This document shows positions 8,829 to 17,344 of a stretch of 64,000 nt of DNA, piece after piece. Within the stretch, counting starts at the first letter, position 1. Every line of letters begins with the position of its first letter. The DNA is from Anaerolineaceae bacterium UBA1415 (GTDB taxonomy: Bacteria > Chloroflexota > Anaerolineae > Anaerolineales > Anaerolineaceae): positions 1 through 64,000 of the forward strand of contig DBPR01000022.1 of assembly GCA_002305635.1 (NCBI GenBank). Reading direction: 5' to 3'. The position numbers and the translations under genes were made by a program. The notes beneath the pieces are model-generated. The model had not been told where the DNA came from. It searched no databases and saw only the letters and a program-made list of their open reading frames with translations.

Positions 8829-9035
8829 TCTCACTTCCATCGATAGGGCAAATAGACCGACCCAGAACCTGCAATAATCTTCCACAAAAGCAACCACATA
8901 GAATTATTATAATGAAGTCCCTGGTCCTGCTTTCACCAGTCTCCATGGACAATTTGCAATTACAACTATTACATGGTATTTTTAGAAAAAATCATCAGGC
9001 GTTCAACTTTTTAGAGGCCCTGAGACAAGGAAAAA

Positions 9036-10016
9036 ATGATCCAAAACCAATGGTACGCAATTTTGTCGTCCAAATCTGTTAAAGAAAATCAGGTCGTAGG
9101 GGTTCGGCGCATGAATCTCGACCTGGCCCTTTTTCGCAACGCTTCCGGGCAGATAGGCTGTGTGGTCGATCAATGCACCCATCGCGGCGCGGCGCTAAGC
9201 CTCGGCAAGATCAAGGATGGCTGCATTCAATGCCCCTTCCATGGGCTTCAATTTGACCCGCATGGGAACTGCACTTTTATCCCCGCCATCGGAAAAGCCG
9301 CAACCACCGATCTGAGCCGTTACAACGTTCGCCATTACCCCGTCAGAGAAAACAACGGCATTATTTACCTTTGGTACGGTGAAGATGAAAAAGCAGCGGA
9401 TCAATATCTGCCATTTTTTGATGAGGAAATCGATGCTTCCTACGCCTACAGTGAACTGGAGGATCACTGGAACTCGCATTATTCGCGCTGCATTGAAAAC
9501 CAGCTGGATGTCGTCCACCTGCCATTTGTTCATCACAACACCATCGGCAGAGGGAACAAAACCCTGGTCAACGGACCAAAAGTCCTGTGGGAAAACGGGG
9601 TTCTGACCACCAGCGCCAACAACGAAGTGGATCAAGGTCAGCAGCCCAGGCGCAGCGAAGATTGTGTTATCAAGGAAACCCACCTTCAATTTAAATATCC
9701 AAACATCTGGATGAACCATATCAGCAGCAAGATCAAGGTGATCATTTATTTTGCGCCGGTGGATGACGAAAACACCGTTCTGTATATTCGTTTTTATTGC
9801 CGCCTGACAGGAATCAAACCATTGGATAGCCTGATCGCCTGGATCGGCAAGTTTGGCAACAAGATCGTGGAACGGCAGGACAAACGTGTGGTCATCACCC
9901 AAAGGCCCAAGACCTCGGCCTTCAAATCTGGTGAGAAACTCGTCCCTGGCGACCGCCCCATTGTCACATACCGCAAAATCAGAGAGGAACTGAAAAACAA
10001 CACCACGGAGCCTTAG
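9036..10016 (+). CDS. Rieske non-haem iron oxygenase, alpha-subunit type
   Basis: Soluble oxygenase that uses electrons from a reductase to activate O2 at a mononuclear iron. The Rieske [2Fe-2S] ligands are C47, H49, C66 and H69 (CTHRGA ... CPFHG). The mononuclear site is N155-x2-D158-x2-H161-x4-H166 in a family-typical segment. The length of 326 residues is on the short side, as in vanillate demethylase or Pao-like members. The ATG at 9036 follows AGACAAGG. It stands alone with no visible reductase. An O2-using enzyme is notable beside genes of anaerobic metabolism. The substrate cannot be predicted. Confidence 0.88.
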   Translation: MIQNQWYAILSSKSVKENQVVGVRRMNLDLALFRNASGQIGCVVDQCTHRGAALSLGKIKDGCIQCPFHGLQFDPHGNCTFIPAIGKAATTDLSRYNVRHYPVRENNGIIYLWYGEDEKAADQYLPFFDEEIDASYAYSELEDHWNSHYSRCIENQLDVVHLPFVHHNTIGRGNKTLVNGPKVLWENGVLTTSANNEVDQGQQPRRSEDCVIKETHLQFKYPNIWMNHISSKIKVIIYFAPVDDENTVLYIRFYCRLTGIKPLDSLIAWIGKFGNKIVERQDKRVVITQRPKTSAFKSGEKLVPGDRPIVTYRKIREELKNNTTEP

Positions 10017-10171
10017 GATTTTTGATGCCGGAATCAATTCGACAAAGTTTCATCGCCTTCCGTATGCCGTATTTTTCTCTTACTCCAGTGGTGACGAAAA
10101 AAATACGGCATTGCATATCCACATTTCAACTCACCTTGCCCATTTTCAGCTTAATCGTCTAAAATTTGCTT

Positions 10172-10921
10172 ATGCGATTTGATGTTTTTTCTTTATTTCC
10201 TGAAGTATTTCAACCCTACCTCGAGATCAGCATTCTCAAGCGTGCCATTCAGAAGGAGCTGATCGAGGTTCATACCCACAATATCCGCGATTGGGCGACG
10301 GACAAACATCACACCACCGATGACACGCCTTATGGCGGCGGCGGCGGGATGATCATGAAGTCCGAACCGGTTTTTGCTGCGGTCGAGAGCGTTCTCGGTG
10401 CGCCGCCCGCCTGCCCGGTGATCCTGCTTTGCCCCCAGGGCGAGCTCTTCAACCAATCCATCGCGCGGGAACTGGCATCGTTCGACCATCTCGCGCTAAT
10501 CTGCGGGCGCTACGAAAGTTTCGACGAGCGCATCCGCCAGCATCTGGCCACCCGCGTGCTCAGCATTGGCGATTACGTCCTGACTGGCGGCGAATTACCC
10601 GCGCTGGTCGTGATGGACGCCGTCGCGCGCCTGCGCCCGGGCGTTCTGGGTGACAACGAAGCCACTGATGACGATTCCTTTTCCGAAGACGGCTTGCTGG
10701 AATATCCACAATGGACCAAACCGGCAAAGTTTCGCGGTTGGAGCGTACCTGAGATCATGACCAACGGCAATTTAGGGGAACAACTCAAGTGGAAACGCCA
10801 GCAGTCCTTGATCCGCACACTCAAGAACCGTCCCGATCTGCTCGAAAAGGCGAGTTTGACCGACAAAGACCGCAAATTCCTGAGAGAGTACATCGAAGAG
10901 CAGGATAGCCTGACGGATTAA
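10172..10921 (+). CDS. trmD: tRNA (guanine-37-N1)-methyltransferase TrmD
   Basis: Methylates G37 of tRNAs with S-adenosylmethionine, preventing +1 frameshifting. The protein starts MRFDVFSLFPEVFQPYLEIS and carries the SPOUT knot signatures TPYGGGGGMIMK, LICGRYESFDERI and SIGDYVLTGGELPALVVMD. About 249 residues is the family length. ATG 10172 is preferred over a TTG two codons upstream. It is not accompanied by rpsP, rimM or rplS, its usual operon partners. Confidence 0.96.
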   Translation: MRFDVFSLFPEVFQPYLEISILKRAIQKELIEVHTHNIRDWATDKHHTTDDTPYGGGGGMIMKSEPVFAAVESVLGAPPACPVILLCPQGELFNQSIARELASFDHLALICGRYESFDERIRQHLATRVLSIGDYVLTGGELPALVVMDAVARLRPGVLGDNEATDDDSFSEDGLLEYPQWTKPAKFRGWSVPEIMTNGNLGEQLKWKRQQSLIRTLKNRPDLLEKASLTDKDRKFLREYIEEQDSLTD

Positions 10922-11218
10922 TATCAGATTTAGAAAATAAAATTTAATGTCGGATTGAACCGCGCAATACCCAGAGGGCATGATGCCCGACCTACTGACT
11001 GACATCAGATTTAGTTTTCAACCATAAAAAGAATAAAAAACCCACACCCTTTAATCCCTCTCCCTTCGGACAGCTTTTCTGATTTGACAAAGTCACGAAT
11101 ATAAATCGCTGTCCTGGAGAGGGTGATGGTTTCCCAATCCCAATCTTCAAAATCCCACATTTGCAAATCCTGGCATCACAAGGTCGGATTGCAAAATTGA
11201 TCTGATTGGCTATCGCAA

Positions 11219-11241
11219 GCCGGATTCTCATGGAATCCGGC
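11219..11241. repeat. Short REP-like hairpin, GCCGGATTC type
   Basis: GCCGGATTC at 11219-11227 pairs with GAATCCGGC at 11233-11241 and is followed by CTAC, that is a GTAG head read on the minus strand. Copies of the same small family lie at 41821-41847, 49718-49745, 50674-50702 and 50766-50793. Confidence 0.75.
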
Positions 11242-11438
11242 CTACATCTTATCCGCTTCTGTAGCGAGCGGGCGTGGGATACCTGACACTTCGCGTCACG
11301 CACAGGCCCACCCCAACCGTAGGGGGAACCTCCCACGGTCTCCCGTTCCAGGCGGACATGGAAGTCCGCTCCTACGAATTACAAACGGGCATCTCCAAAA
11401 GGCACAGATAACAACCCGCCACTGCAACTACATCTTGG

Positions 11439-11495
11439 GTAGGTCGCGATTGAATCATTAGGGCGAAATCGCCCCAATGATTCAATCCGACGTCC
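11439..11495 (+). repeat. GTAG-headed palindrome, copy 1
   Basis: Head GTAGGTCGC, stem 11448-11465 pairing with 11470-11487 (18 positions, one mismatch, loop AAAT), tail CGACGTCC. Outer stem GATTG/CAATC as in the other copies; the inner arm AATCATTAGGGCG is unique to this copy. Confidence 0.85.
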
Positions 11496-11514
11496 CGTAT
11501 TGCAAGATCGATCC

Positions 11515-11563
11515 TGTCGAATTGAAATTGCCCTCAAAAGGGACAATTTCAATTTCGACCTAC
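11515..11563 (-). repeat. GTAG-headed palindrome, copy 2
   Basis: On the minus strand the head is GTAGGTCG. Arms of about 19-21 bases (GTCGAATTGAAATTG-CCCT against its partner) differ by two small gaps. Duplicate of copy 3. Confidence 0.75.
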
Positions 11564-11770
11564 ATAGCCTTTTGGTATCACTTGACAGGGCATCTGCCCG
11601 TTAGGGTATTCCACAGTCTACCGTTGCGGGCGGACATGGCAGTACCCAAAGGGCATAACTTCCGCCTCTACACGCGAGAGGTGTCACCCTGTAATGCAAT
11701 TTCGACCCACCATTTACCACTGCCGTACAACCTTACACGCATGATGCGAAAGTATTGCAAGATCGCCCTT

Positions 11771-11817
11771 GTCGAATTGAAATTGCCCCCAATTTGGGCA
11801 ATTTCAATTCGACCTAC
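11771..11817 (-). repeat. GTAG-headed palindrome, copy 3
   Basis: Perfect 18-bp stem (11771-11788 with 11796-11813, arm GTCGAATTGAAATTGCCC) and a 7-base loop; GTAG head on the minus strand at 11814-11817. It lies about 115 bp before the MFS start. Confidence 0.85.
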
Positions 11818-11929
11818 CATAGACTTTTGGTATCGCGGGAGAGGGAACAATTGCGCGCTTATATACATCGCACGAACAGGAGCAATTCTCTACTATAATT
11901 ATCTCATCAACTTATTTATCGGAGACCTC

Positions 11930-13216
11930 ATGATCGAAGAACAAAAATTCAATTTTGGTAAAACTTTCCTGCTTGGTTTTGGCTTTTTTGCCGTTATGGT
12001 CGCCTGGTCGGTCTACAATGCTTTTGTACCGCTCTTCCTGGCAAACCGCTTCAACCTCGACCCGGCCACGATCGGCTTCTTTATGACGCTTGACAACATC
12101 GCCGCCCTCTTCCTGCAGCCAGCGATCGGCTCACTTTCCGACCGCACCCGCACGAAGATCGGTCGGCGTCTGCCTTTCATGCTCACCGGAGCCCCAATCG
12201 CCGCGCTGGCTTTCTTCTTTGCTCCGGCCGTTGCCATTCCGATCCTCAACATCCCGGTCGAGGCACGCCTGCCGCTCTTTGTGACCTGTACGATCACCTT
12301 TATGCTCAGCATGGCCATCTGGCGCACGCCCGTTGTCGCCCTGATGCCCGACGTTACCCCCTCCAAATATCGCTCTCAGGCCAATGGCGTGATCAACTTC
12401 ATGGGCGGCATCGGCTCGATCATCGCCTTCCTGATCGGAAGTAAGCTTTACGATATCAATCCGGCTTACCCCTTTTGGCTGGCCGCGATCCTGATCTTGC
12501 TTGGGGTGCTGACGGTTTTCATCTTCATTCGCGAACCGAAGATCTATGATGAAAATCCCAATCTTGAAAAACCGAATCTCTGGAAGAGCCTCCAACAAAT
12601 ATTCCGCGAAAAGCAGCATAACGCCATCCGCATTTTCTTCGCGATCTTCTTCTGGTTCGTCGCGATGAACGCGATCGAGTCTTTCATCACGCTTTATGCC
12701 AACCATTCGCTGGGGATGTCAGAATCGCGCTCGGTCAACCTGATGACGCTTAATTCGCTTGCTTTTGTCCTCATGGCGCTCCCGGCAGGCCTGATCGGTG
12801 GAAAGATCGGCCGCAAACGCACCATCAGCATCGGTCTGATCTTCATGATCATTGTCATGACCTCGATCTTCTTCATCCCCAAAGCCACCCTGGTGCAGGA
12901 TGTTTTCAGCCTGCCAGTCCTCGGGACTGTACCCGTGGTCGGCCTGATGCTGATCGTCGCCGGGCTCGGCTGGGCGCTGATCAATATCAACTCGCTGCCG
13001 ATGGTGGTCGACCTGACCGATGCCGTCCAGATCGGCACCTTCACCGGCCTGTATTACCTCTTTTCAACCCTGGCAGCCATCGCCGGACCCAATATCAACG
13101 GCTGGATCGTAAAATTAACCGGCAACAACTATTCCTCGATCTTCCTGATCGGCCCCATCTTCATGCTGGCGGCACTGGTGATGATCGTGACGATGAAAGA
13201 AAGCAAACAGGTCTAA
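11930..13216 (+). CDS. MFS transporter (GPH/SLC45-like sugar carrier type)
   Basis: Inner-membrane carrier of 428 residues with twelve predicted helices. The family loop between helices 2 and 3 reads GSLSDRTRTKIGRRLPFMLTG, the variant typical of the glycoside-pentoside-hexuronide and sucrose-carrier branch. The ATG at 11930 follows GGAGACCTC; the frame stays open upstream, but that part reads through palindromic repeats and is not protein-like. Stand-alone gene; the next gene has its own promoter. A sugar or glycoside is the likely cargo, but this is inferred from family resemblance only. Confidence 0.82.
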   Translation: MIEEQKFNFGKTFLLGFGFFAVMVAWSVYNAFVPLFLANRFNLDPATIGFFMTLDNIAALFLQPAIGSLSDRTRTKIGRRLPFMLTGAPIAALAFFFAPAVAIPILNIPVEARLPLFVTCTITFMLSMAIWRTPVVALMPDVTPSKYRSQANGVINFMGGIGSIIAFLIGSKLYDINPAYPFWLAAILILLGVLTVFIFIREPKIYDENPNLEKPNLWKSLQQIFREKQHNAIRIFFAIFFWFVAMNAIESFITLYANHSLGMSESRSVNLMTLNSLAFVLMALPAGLIGGKIGRKRTISIGLIFMIIVMTSIFFIPKATLVQDVFSLPVLGTVPVVGLMLIVAGLGWALININSLPMVVDLTDAVQIGTFTGLYYLFSTLAAIAGPNINGWIVKLTGNNYSSIFLIGPIFMLAALVMIVTMKESKQV

Positions 13217-13240
13217 GAATTGTTAATTTTTTCGTTTTGC

Positions 13241-13269
13241 TTGCGAAATAGAAGGCGTTAAACTATACT
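13241..13269 (+). promoter_or_regulatory. Promoter of the nucleoside-importer binding protein
   Basis: TTGCGA at 13241-13246 and TATACT at 13264-13269 with a 17-base spacer, 54 bp ahead of the start codon at 13323. Confidence 0.6.
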
Positions 13270-13322
13270 TAACATAACAATTGCCGCAAAAGCGGTTCTT
13301 AGTGAAGAAGAGGAGAAAATTC

Positions 13323-14375
13323 ATGCGCAAAAAGTTAGTTTTTATCATTTCCCTGTTATTGGTAGCGTCCATGGCCCTGTCAGCCTGCCAGAAAGACGCC
13401 GCCCCTGCTGTTGACCAGCCTGTTACCGAAGACAAAGTTAAAGTCTGCCAGATCACCGATACCGGTGGTATTGACGACAAATCCTTCAACGCCACCGCCT
13501 GGAAAGGCATTCTGGATGCCGAAGGATCCCTTGGCATTGAGGGCAAATATCTCGAATCCCAGGAAACTGCCGATTACGAAAAGAACATCAACTCTTTCAT
13601 CGAAGATGAATGTGATCTGATCATCACCGTCGGCTTCCTCATCGCAGATGCCACCACCGCCGCATCCGCAGCCTATCCCGATGCCAAATTCTCGATCGTT
13701 GACTACGCTTTCGATCCTGCCCTGCCCAACGTGGTTGGTCAGATCTTCGAAACTGACGAAGCCGCCTTCCTGGCTGGCTACCTCGCCGCTGGCGTGACCA
13801 AGACCGGCAAAGTTGGCACCTTCGGTGGTATGCAGATCCCGACCGTCACCATCTTCATGGATGGTTTCGTCAAGGGTGTTGCCAAATACAACGAAGTCAA
13901 AGGCACCAACGTGGAAGTTCTCGGTTGGGACGTTGAAAAACAGGAAGGTCTTTTCACCAACAGCTTTGATGATCAGCAAAAAGGCCGCGAACTCGCCATC
14001 TCCCTGATGGACGAAGGCGCTGACATCATCATGCCCGTTGCCGGACCTGTTGGCATCGGTGCCGCTGCCGCCATTCAGGAACGCGGTGGCGCTTATTTCA
14101 TCGGTGTGGATGCCGACTGGGCTCTCACCAACGAAAAATATGCTGACATCACCCTGACCTCTGTCATGAAACTGATGGACGCGACCACCGAAGCTGTCAT
14201 TAAATCAGTTATCGATGGTACCTTCACCGGCGGCAACGTTGTCGGTACCCTTGCCAACGAAGGTGTCGCATTGGCTCCTTTCCACAATCTGGAGAGCCTC
14301 GTTACTGACGAAATGAAGGCCGAGCTCGAACAGCTCAAGGCAGACATCATCGCTGGTGTCATCGTCCTTGACTAA
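13323..14375 (+). CDS. BMP-family nucleoside-binding lipoprotein (PnrA/TmpC type)
   Basis: Extracytoplasmic lipoprotein that captures purine nucleosides for the ABC importer that follows. The start MRKKLVFIISLLLVASMALS leads into the lipobox LSAC; an upstream in-frame ATG at 13281 lacks signal character. The mature part shows the family blocks ITDTGGIDDKSFNATAWKG, VGQIFETDEAAFLAGYLAAG and GGMQIPTVTIFMDGFVKG. The length is 350 residues. GAGGAGAAAA precedes the start. A terminator separates it from the transporter genes, which fits higher expression of the binding protein. Confidence 0.93.
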   Translation: MRKKLVFIISLLLVASMALSACQKDAAPAVDQPVTEDKVKVCQITDTGGIDDKSFNATAWKGILDAEGSLGIEGKYLESQETADYEKNINSFIEDECDLIITVGFLIADATTAASAAYPDAKFSIVDYAFDPALPNVVGQIFETDEAAFLAGYLAAGVTKTGKVGTFGGMQIPTVTIFMDGFVKGVAKYNEVKGTNVEVLGWDVEKQEGLFTNSFDDQQKGRELAISLMDEGADIIMPVAGPVGIGAAAAIQERGGAYFIGVDADWALTNEKYADITLTSVMKLMDATTEAVIKSVIDGTFTGGNVVGTLANEGVALAPFHNLESLVTDEMKAELEQLKADIIAGVIVLD

Positions 14376-14395
14376 GCTCTAAAACAAACACGGAA

Positions 14396-14427
14396 AAACA
14401 GGTTGACAAAATCAACCTGTTTTTTTA
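14396..14427 (+). terminator. Rho-independent terminator after the BMP lipoprotein
   Basis: AAACAGGTTGA at 14396-14406 pairs with TCAACCTGTTT at 14412-14422, loop CAAAA, followed by a T run to 14427. Probably leaky, since the cognate transporter genes follow. Confidence 0.9.
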
Positions 14428-14489
14428 TTCCAAACCCCTGTTATAATTTTCATACAAAATTAACCTCATTTTAAATGAAACGGGGATGT

Positions 14490-16049
14490 ATGACACCGAT
14501 ACTTGAACTGAAAGGCATCACCAAACAATTCCCTGGCGTGCTTGCCAACGATCATATTGACCTGCGCCTCGAAAAAGGCGAGATCCTCGCTCTGCTTGGC
14601 GAAAACGGCGCCGGAAAATCGACTCTGATGAATATTTTGTACGGCCTTTACCAACCTGACCAGGGCGAGATCTGGATCGACGGTAAACCGGTCACCATCC
14701 AATCCCCATCCGATGCCATCGAAGCTGGCATCGGTATGGTGCACCAACACTTCATGCTCATTCCGGTTTTTACCGTAACTGAAAATGTGATGCTGGGCGA
14801 CGAGGTTGTTAAAACCGCCGGGGTTTTGGATCGCCAGACCGCGGCAGCGAAGATCGAGGAGATCTCAAAGACCTACGGTCTCGAAGTAGACCCACACGAC
14901 TACCTCCGCGACCTGCCGGTCGGGGTTCAGCAGCGAGTTGAAATCATCAAGCTGCTCTACCGCGAAGCCGAAATTCTCATTTTCGACGAGCCGACTGCCG
15001 TTCTGACCCCGCAGGAAGCCGACGAGCTCTTCCTGATCATGCGTTCGCTGGCGGAACGTGGAAAATCGATCATCTTTATTACCCATAAACTGCGCGAAGT
15101 TCTCGATATTGCCGACCGCATCATGGTCATTCGCCGTGGAAAGATGGTCGGTGAGACCATGCCTGAGCAAGCCGATAAAAATTCGCTGGCAGCCATGATG
15201 GTGGGTCGGGATGTCAACCTGGTTGTTGAAAAGATATTTCAAGAGCCGGGGGATATTGTCCTGGAAGTCAAAAACCTGACCGTGGCAGACAAATTCCAGA
15301 ACGTCATGGTAGATAATGTCTCAATGGACGTGCGCGCCGGTGAAATTGTCGGCATTGCCGGCGTGCAGGGCAACGGGCAGACCGAACTGGTCGAAGTCGT
15401 GACCGGCCTGCGGAAACTGGAAAGCGGCTCCGTGACCCTCTTTGGGCAGGATATCTCGAACACCAGTCCCCGTAGGATCACCGAACTTGGCAGCGCGCAC
15501 ATCCCGGAAGACAGGCAGGCAGACGGTCTGGTACTGCCTTTCCCGGTCGCTGAGAATCTGGTTCTGTGTACCTATTACAAGGAACCTTTTTCCAACGGCG
15601 TTGTCTTGCGCTACGACCAGATCATGGAAAATGCCGTGAAGCTGATCGAGGACTTCGACATTCGCACACCCAATGCCCTCACACCGGTTGGCTCGCTTTC
15701 CGGCGGAAACCAGCAAAAAGTAATCATTGCCCGCGAACTTTCCCGACCGATTCAGTTCCTGGTCGCCTCACAACCAACCCGCGGACTGGACGTCGGCTCC
15801 ATTGAATATATTCACAGTCGCATCGTCCAAAAACGGGACGAAGGCTGCGCGGTTTTGCTCGTTTCTCCGGAACTGGATGAGATCATGGAGCTTTCTGACC
15901 GGATCGCGGTCATGTATCGGGGCGAGATCATCGCGGTTGTGCCCAATCGCGGCGTTTCCAAGGAACAGATCGGTTTGCTGATGGCTGGCGTGCTCCCGCA
16001 AGGTGACATTCCGACCGATGAAAACATCGTCATCGAAGCAACATTTTAG
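14490..16049 (+). CDS. Nucleoside ABC importer, double ATPase subunit
   Basis: Cytoplasmic engine with two fused ABC domains (519 residues). Domain 1 has Walker A GENGAGKST and Walker B ILIFDEPTAVLTP after a VGVQQRVEIIK signature. Domain 2 has a degenerate Walker A, GVQGNGQTELVEV, and the signature LSGGNQQKVIIARE, followed by a switch segment ASQPTRGLD. This asymmetry is normal for RbsA/NupA/YufO-type proteins. The ATG at 14490 is preferred because GGGG lies 5-8 bases upstream; an ATG at 14475 would add five residues. A TATAAT at 14442-14447 may give it a separate promoter. Confidence 0.93.
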   Translation: MTPILELKGITKQFPGVLANDHIDLRLEKGEILALLGENGAGKSTLMNILYGLYQPDQGEIWIDGKPVTIQSPSDAIEAGIGMVHQHFMLIPVFTVTENVMLGDEVVKTAGVLDRQTAAAKIEEISKTYGLEVDPHDYLRDLPVGVQQRVEIIKLLYREAEILIFDEPTAVLTPQEADELFLIMRSLAERGKSIIFITHKLREVLDIADRIMVIRRGKMVGETMPEQADKNSLAAMMVGRDVNLVVEKIFQEPGDIVLEVKNLTVADKFQNVMVDNVSMDVRAGEIVGIAGVQGNGQTELVEVVTGLRKLESGSVTLFGQDISNTSPRRITELGSAHIPEDRQADGLVLPFPVAENLVLCTYYKEPFSNGVVLRYDQIMENAVKLIEDFDIRTPNALTPVGSLSGGNQQKVIIARELSRPIQFLVASQPTRGLDVGSIEYIHSRIVQKRDEGCAVLLVSPELDEIMELSDRIAVMYRGEIIAVVPNRGVSKEQIGLLMAGVLPQGDIPTDENIVIEATF

Positions 16050-16060
16050 GTAGGTGCCCA

Positions 16061-17344
16061 TTGAAAAAAGAAGAACAAGAAAAAAACGATCTGGGTAAGG
16101 CCTTTTTCCGTAAGTTTAATAAGGAAGATGGCGACGAGCCCAAAGAAAAGAAGAACTTTTGGCAATCCATCAGCATTCCTGCCCTCGCGATCCTGACCGG
16201 GTTGCTGATCGGCGCGATTCTGATCGTCCTGACCAGTCCCCGTGTTTACGAGGCATTCGCGCAAGGCTTTCTGACGGGAATTGGGACTGCTTTCAACGAG
16301 GTTTATGTCTCCTACAAGGCTTTATTAACCGGCGCTTTTGGCGATATCGGCAAGATTATCAGCGCACTGCAAAGCGGGACGCCGCACCAGATCCGCGTGG
16401 CGATCAACCCAATTCTGGAAAGCCTGGTCGTCTCCACGCCCTATATCCTGACCGGTCTGGCAGTCGCGCTTGGCTTCCGGGCGGGATTGTTCAACATCGG
16501 CGTTGAAGGGCAGCTCTTCATCGGTGCCGCTTGCGCGACCTTTGTCGGCTATTCGATCAAAGGTCTGCCCGGCTTCATCCACATGCCGCTGGCTTTGCTG
16601 GCGGGAATGGCAGGTGGCGCTTTTTGGGGCTTTATCCCCGGCTTTCTCAAAGCGAAAACCGGTGGTCACGAAGTCATCAACACCATCATGATGAACTACA
16701 TCGCTTTCCGATTGACCGAATGGCTGTTGACTGGTCCGATGACGCGTCAGGGAGCAGGCAGCATGCCCGTCAGCCCGGTCATTGAAAAAAGCGCTGAGAT
16801 TCCCCAGTTTTTCCCCTCACCGATCCGCTTCCACCTGGGCTTTTTTATGGCTCTGGCGGCGGCCTGGTTGATCTGGTGGCTGCTCTTCAAAACCACCTGG
16901 GGCCTGAACCTGCGCACCGTCGGCACGAACCCTCGCGCGGCAAAATATGCCGGTCTGAGCACTGTCAAAACAACCATCATGGGCATGTCCCTTTCCGGCG
17001 CGCTGGCGGGCATGGCAGGCGCCGTTCAAACCCTGGCCATCAACCGCAGCATGGCGATCGGCCTTTCTTCCGGCTACGGCTTCGACTCCATCGCCCTGGC
17101 GCTGATCGGCAACAACCATCCACTGGGCGTGGTGCTATCCTCGCTGCTCTTTGGCTCTCTGCGCAACGGCGCCACCCGCATGATGGTAGTTTCCCGCATT
17201 CCGATCGATATCGTCAGCGTGATCCAGGCCATCATTCTCATGCTGGTCGCCGCGCCAGGCATTATCCAGGCAATCTACCACCTGAAAGACTTGAAAACAG
17301 GTGACAACAAAGTTTTCCTATCCGGTTGGGGAGGTAAGGCATGA
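16061..17344 (+). CDS. Nucleoside ABC importer permease, first subunit
   Basis: Inner-membrane permease of 427 residues, BPD_transp_2 family (RbsC/NupB/YufP type). It has a charged cytoplasmic N-terminus (residues 1-30), a first helix near 33-55, then a long loop and about eight more helices. The family coupling segment reads LNLRTVGTNPRAAKYAGLS. The TTG start at 16061 is preceded by TAGGTAGGTG. It overlaps the next gene by 4 bp (ATGA), so the two permeases are co-translated. Confidence 0.92.
   Translation: MKKEEQEKNDLGKAFFRKFNKEDGDEPKEKKNFWQSISIPALAILTGLLIGAILIVLTSPRVYEAFAQGFLTGIGTAFNEVYVSYKALLTGAFGDIGKIISALQSGTPHQIRVAINPILESLVVSTPYILTGLAVALGFRAGLFNIGVEGQLFIGAACATFVGYSIKGLPGFIHMPLALLAGMAGGAFWGFIPGFLKAKTGGHEVINTIMMNYIAFRLTEWLLTGPMTRQGAGSMPVSPVIEKSAEIPQFFPSPIRFHLGFFMALAAAWLIWWLLFKTTWGLNLRTVGTNPRAAKYAGLSTVKTTIMGMSLSGALAGMAGAVQTLAINRSMAIGLSSGYGFDSIALALIGNNHPLGVVLSSLLFGSLRNGATRMMVVSRIPIDIVSVIQAIILMLVAAPGIIQAIYHLKDLKTGDNKVFLSGWGGKA

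Larger units (their letters stand above)
10922..11929. repeat. Repeat-rich 1 kb gap between trmD and the MFS gene
   Basis: I see no gene in this stretch, although one frame stays open upstream of the MFS start. It is filled with GTAG-headed hairpins (listed separately). It also holds a degenerate one at about 10948-10995 and two related segments around 11317-11377 and 11599-11673 sharing a GGCGGACATGG hairpin. A direct duplication of about 80 bp is centred on 11515-11563 and 11771-11813, where both copies share the run TTGCAAGATCG before the hairpin and CTTTTGGTATC after it. A TATAAT at 11894-11899 may serve the MFS gene. Confidence 0.8.

Noticed and set aside
8541..8897. Cas2 starting at 8897 with 118 residues.
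   Set aside because: The first 23 residues do not belong to the Cas2 fold; the strand-1 motif starts right after the ATG at 8828.
11477..11929. N-terminal extension of the MFS protein by about 150 residues.
   Set aside because: This part reads through palindromic repeats; the MFS fold and a GGAGA ribosome site begin at 11921-11930.
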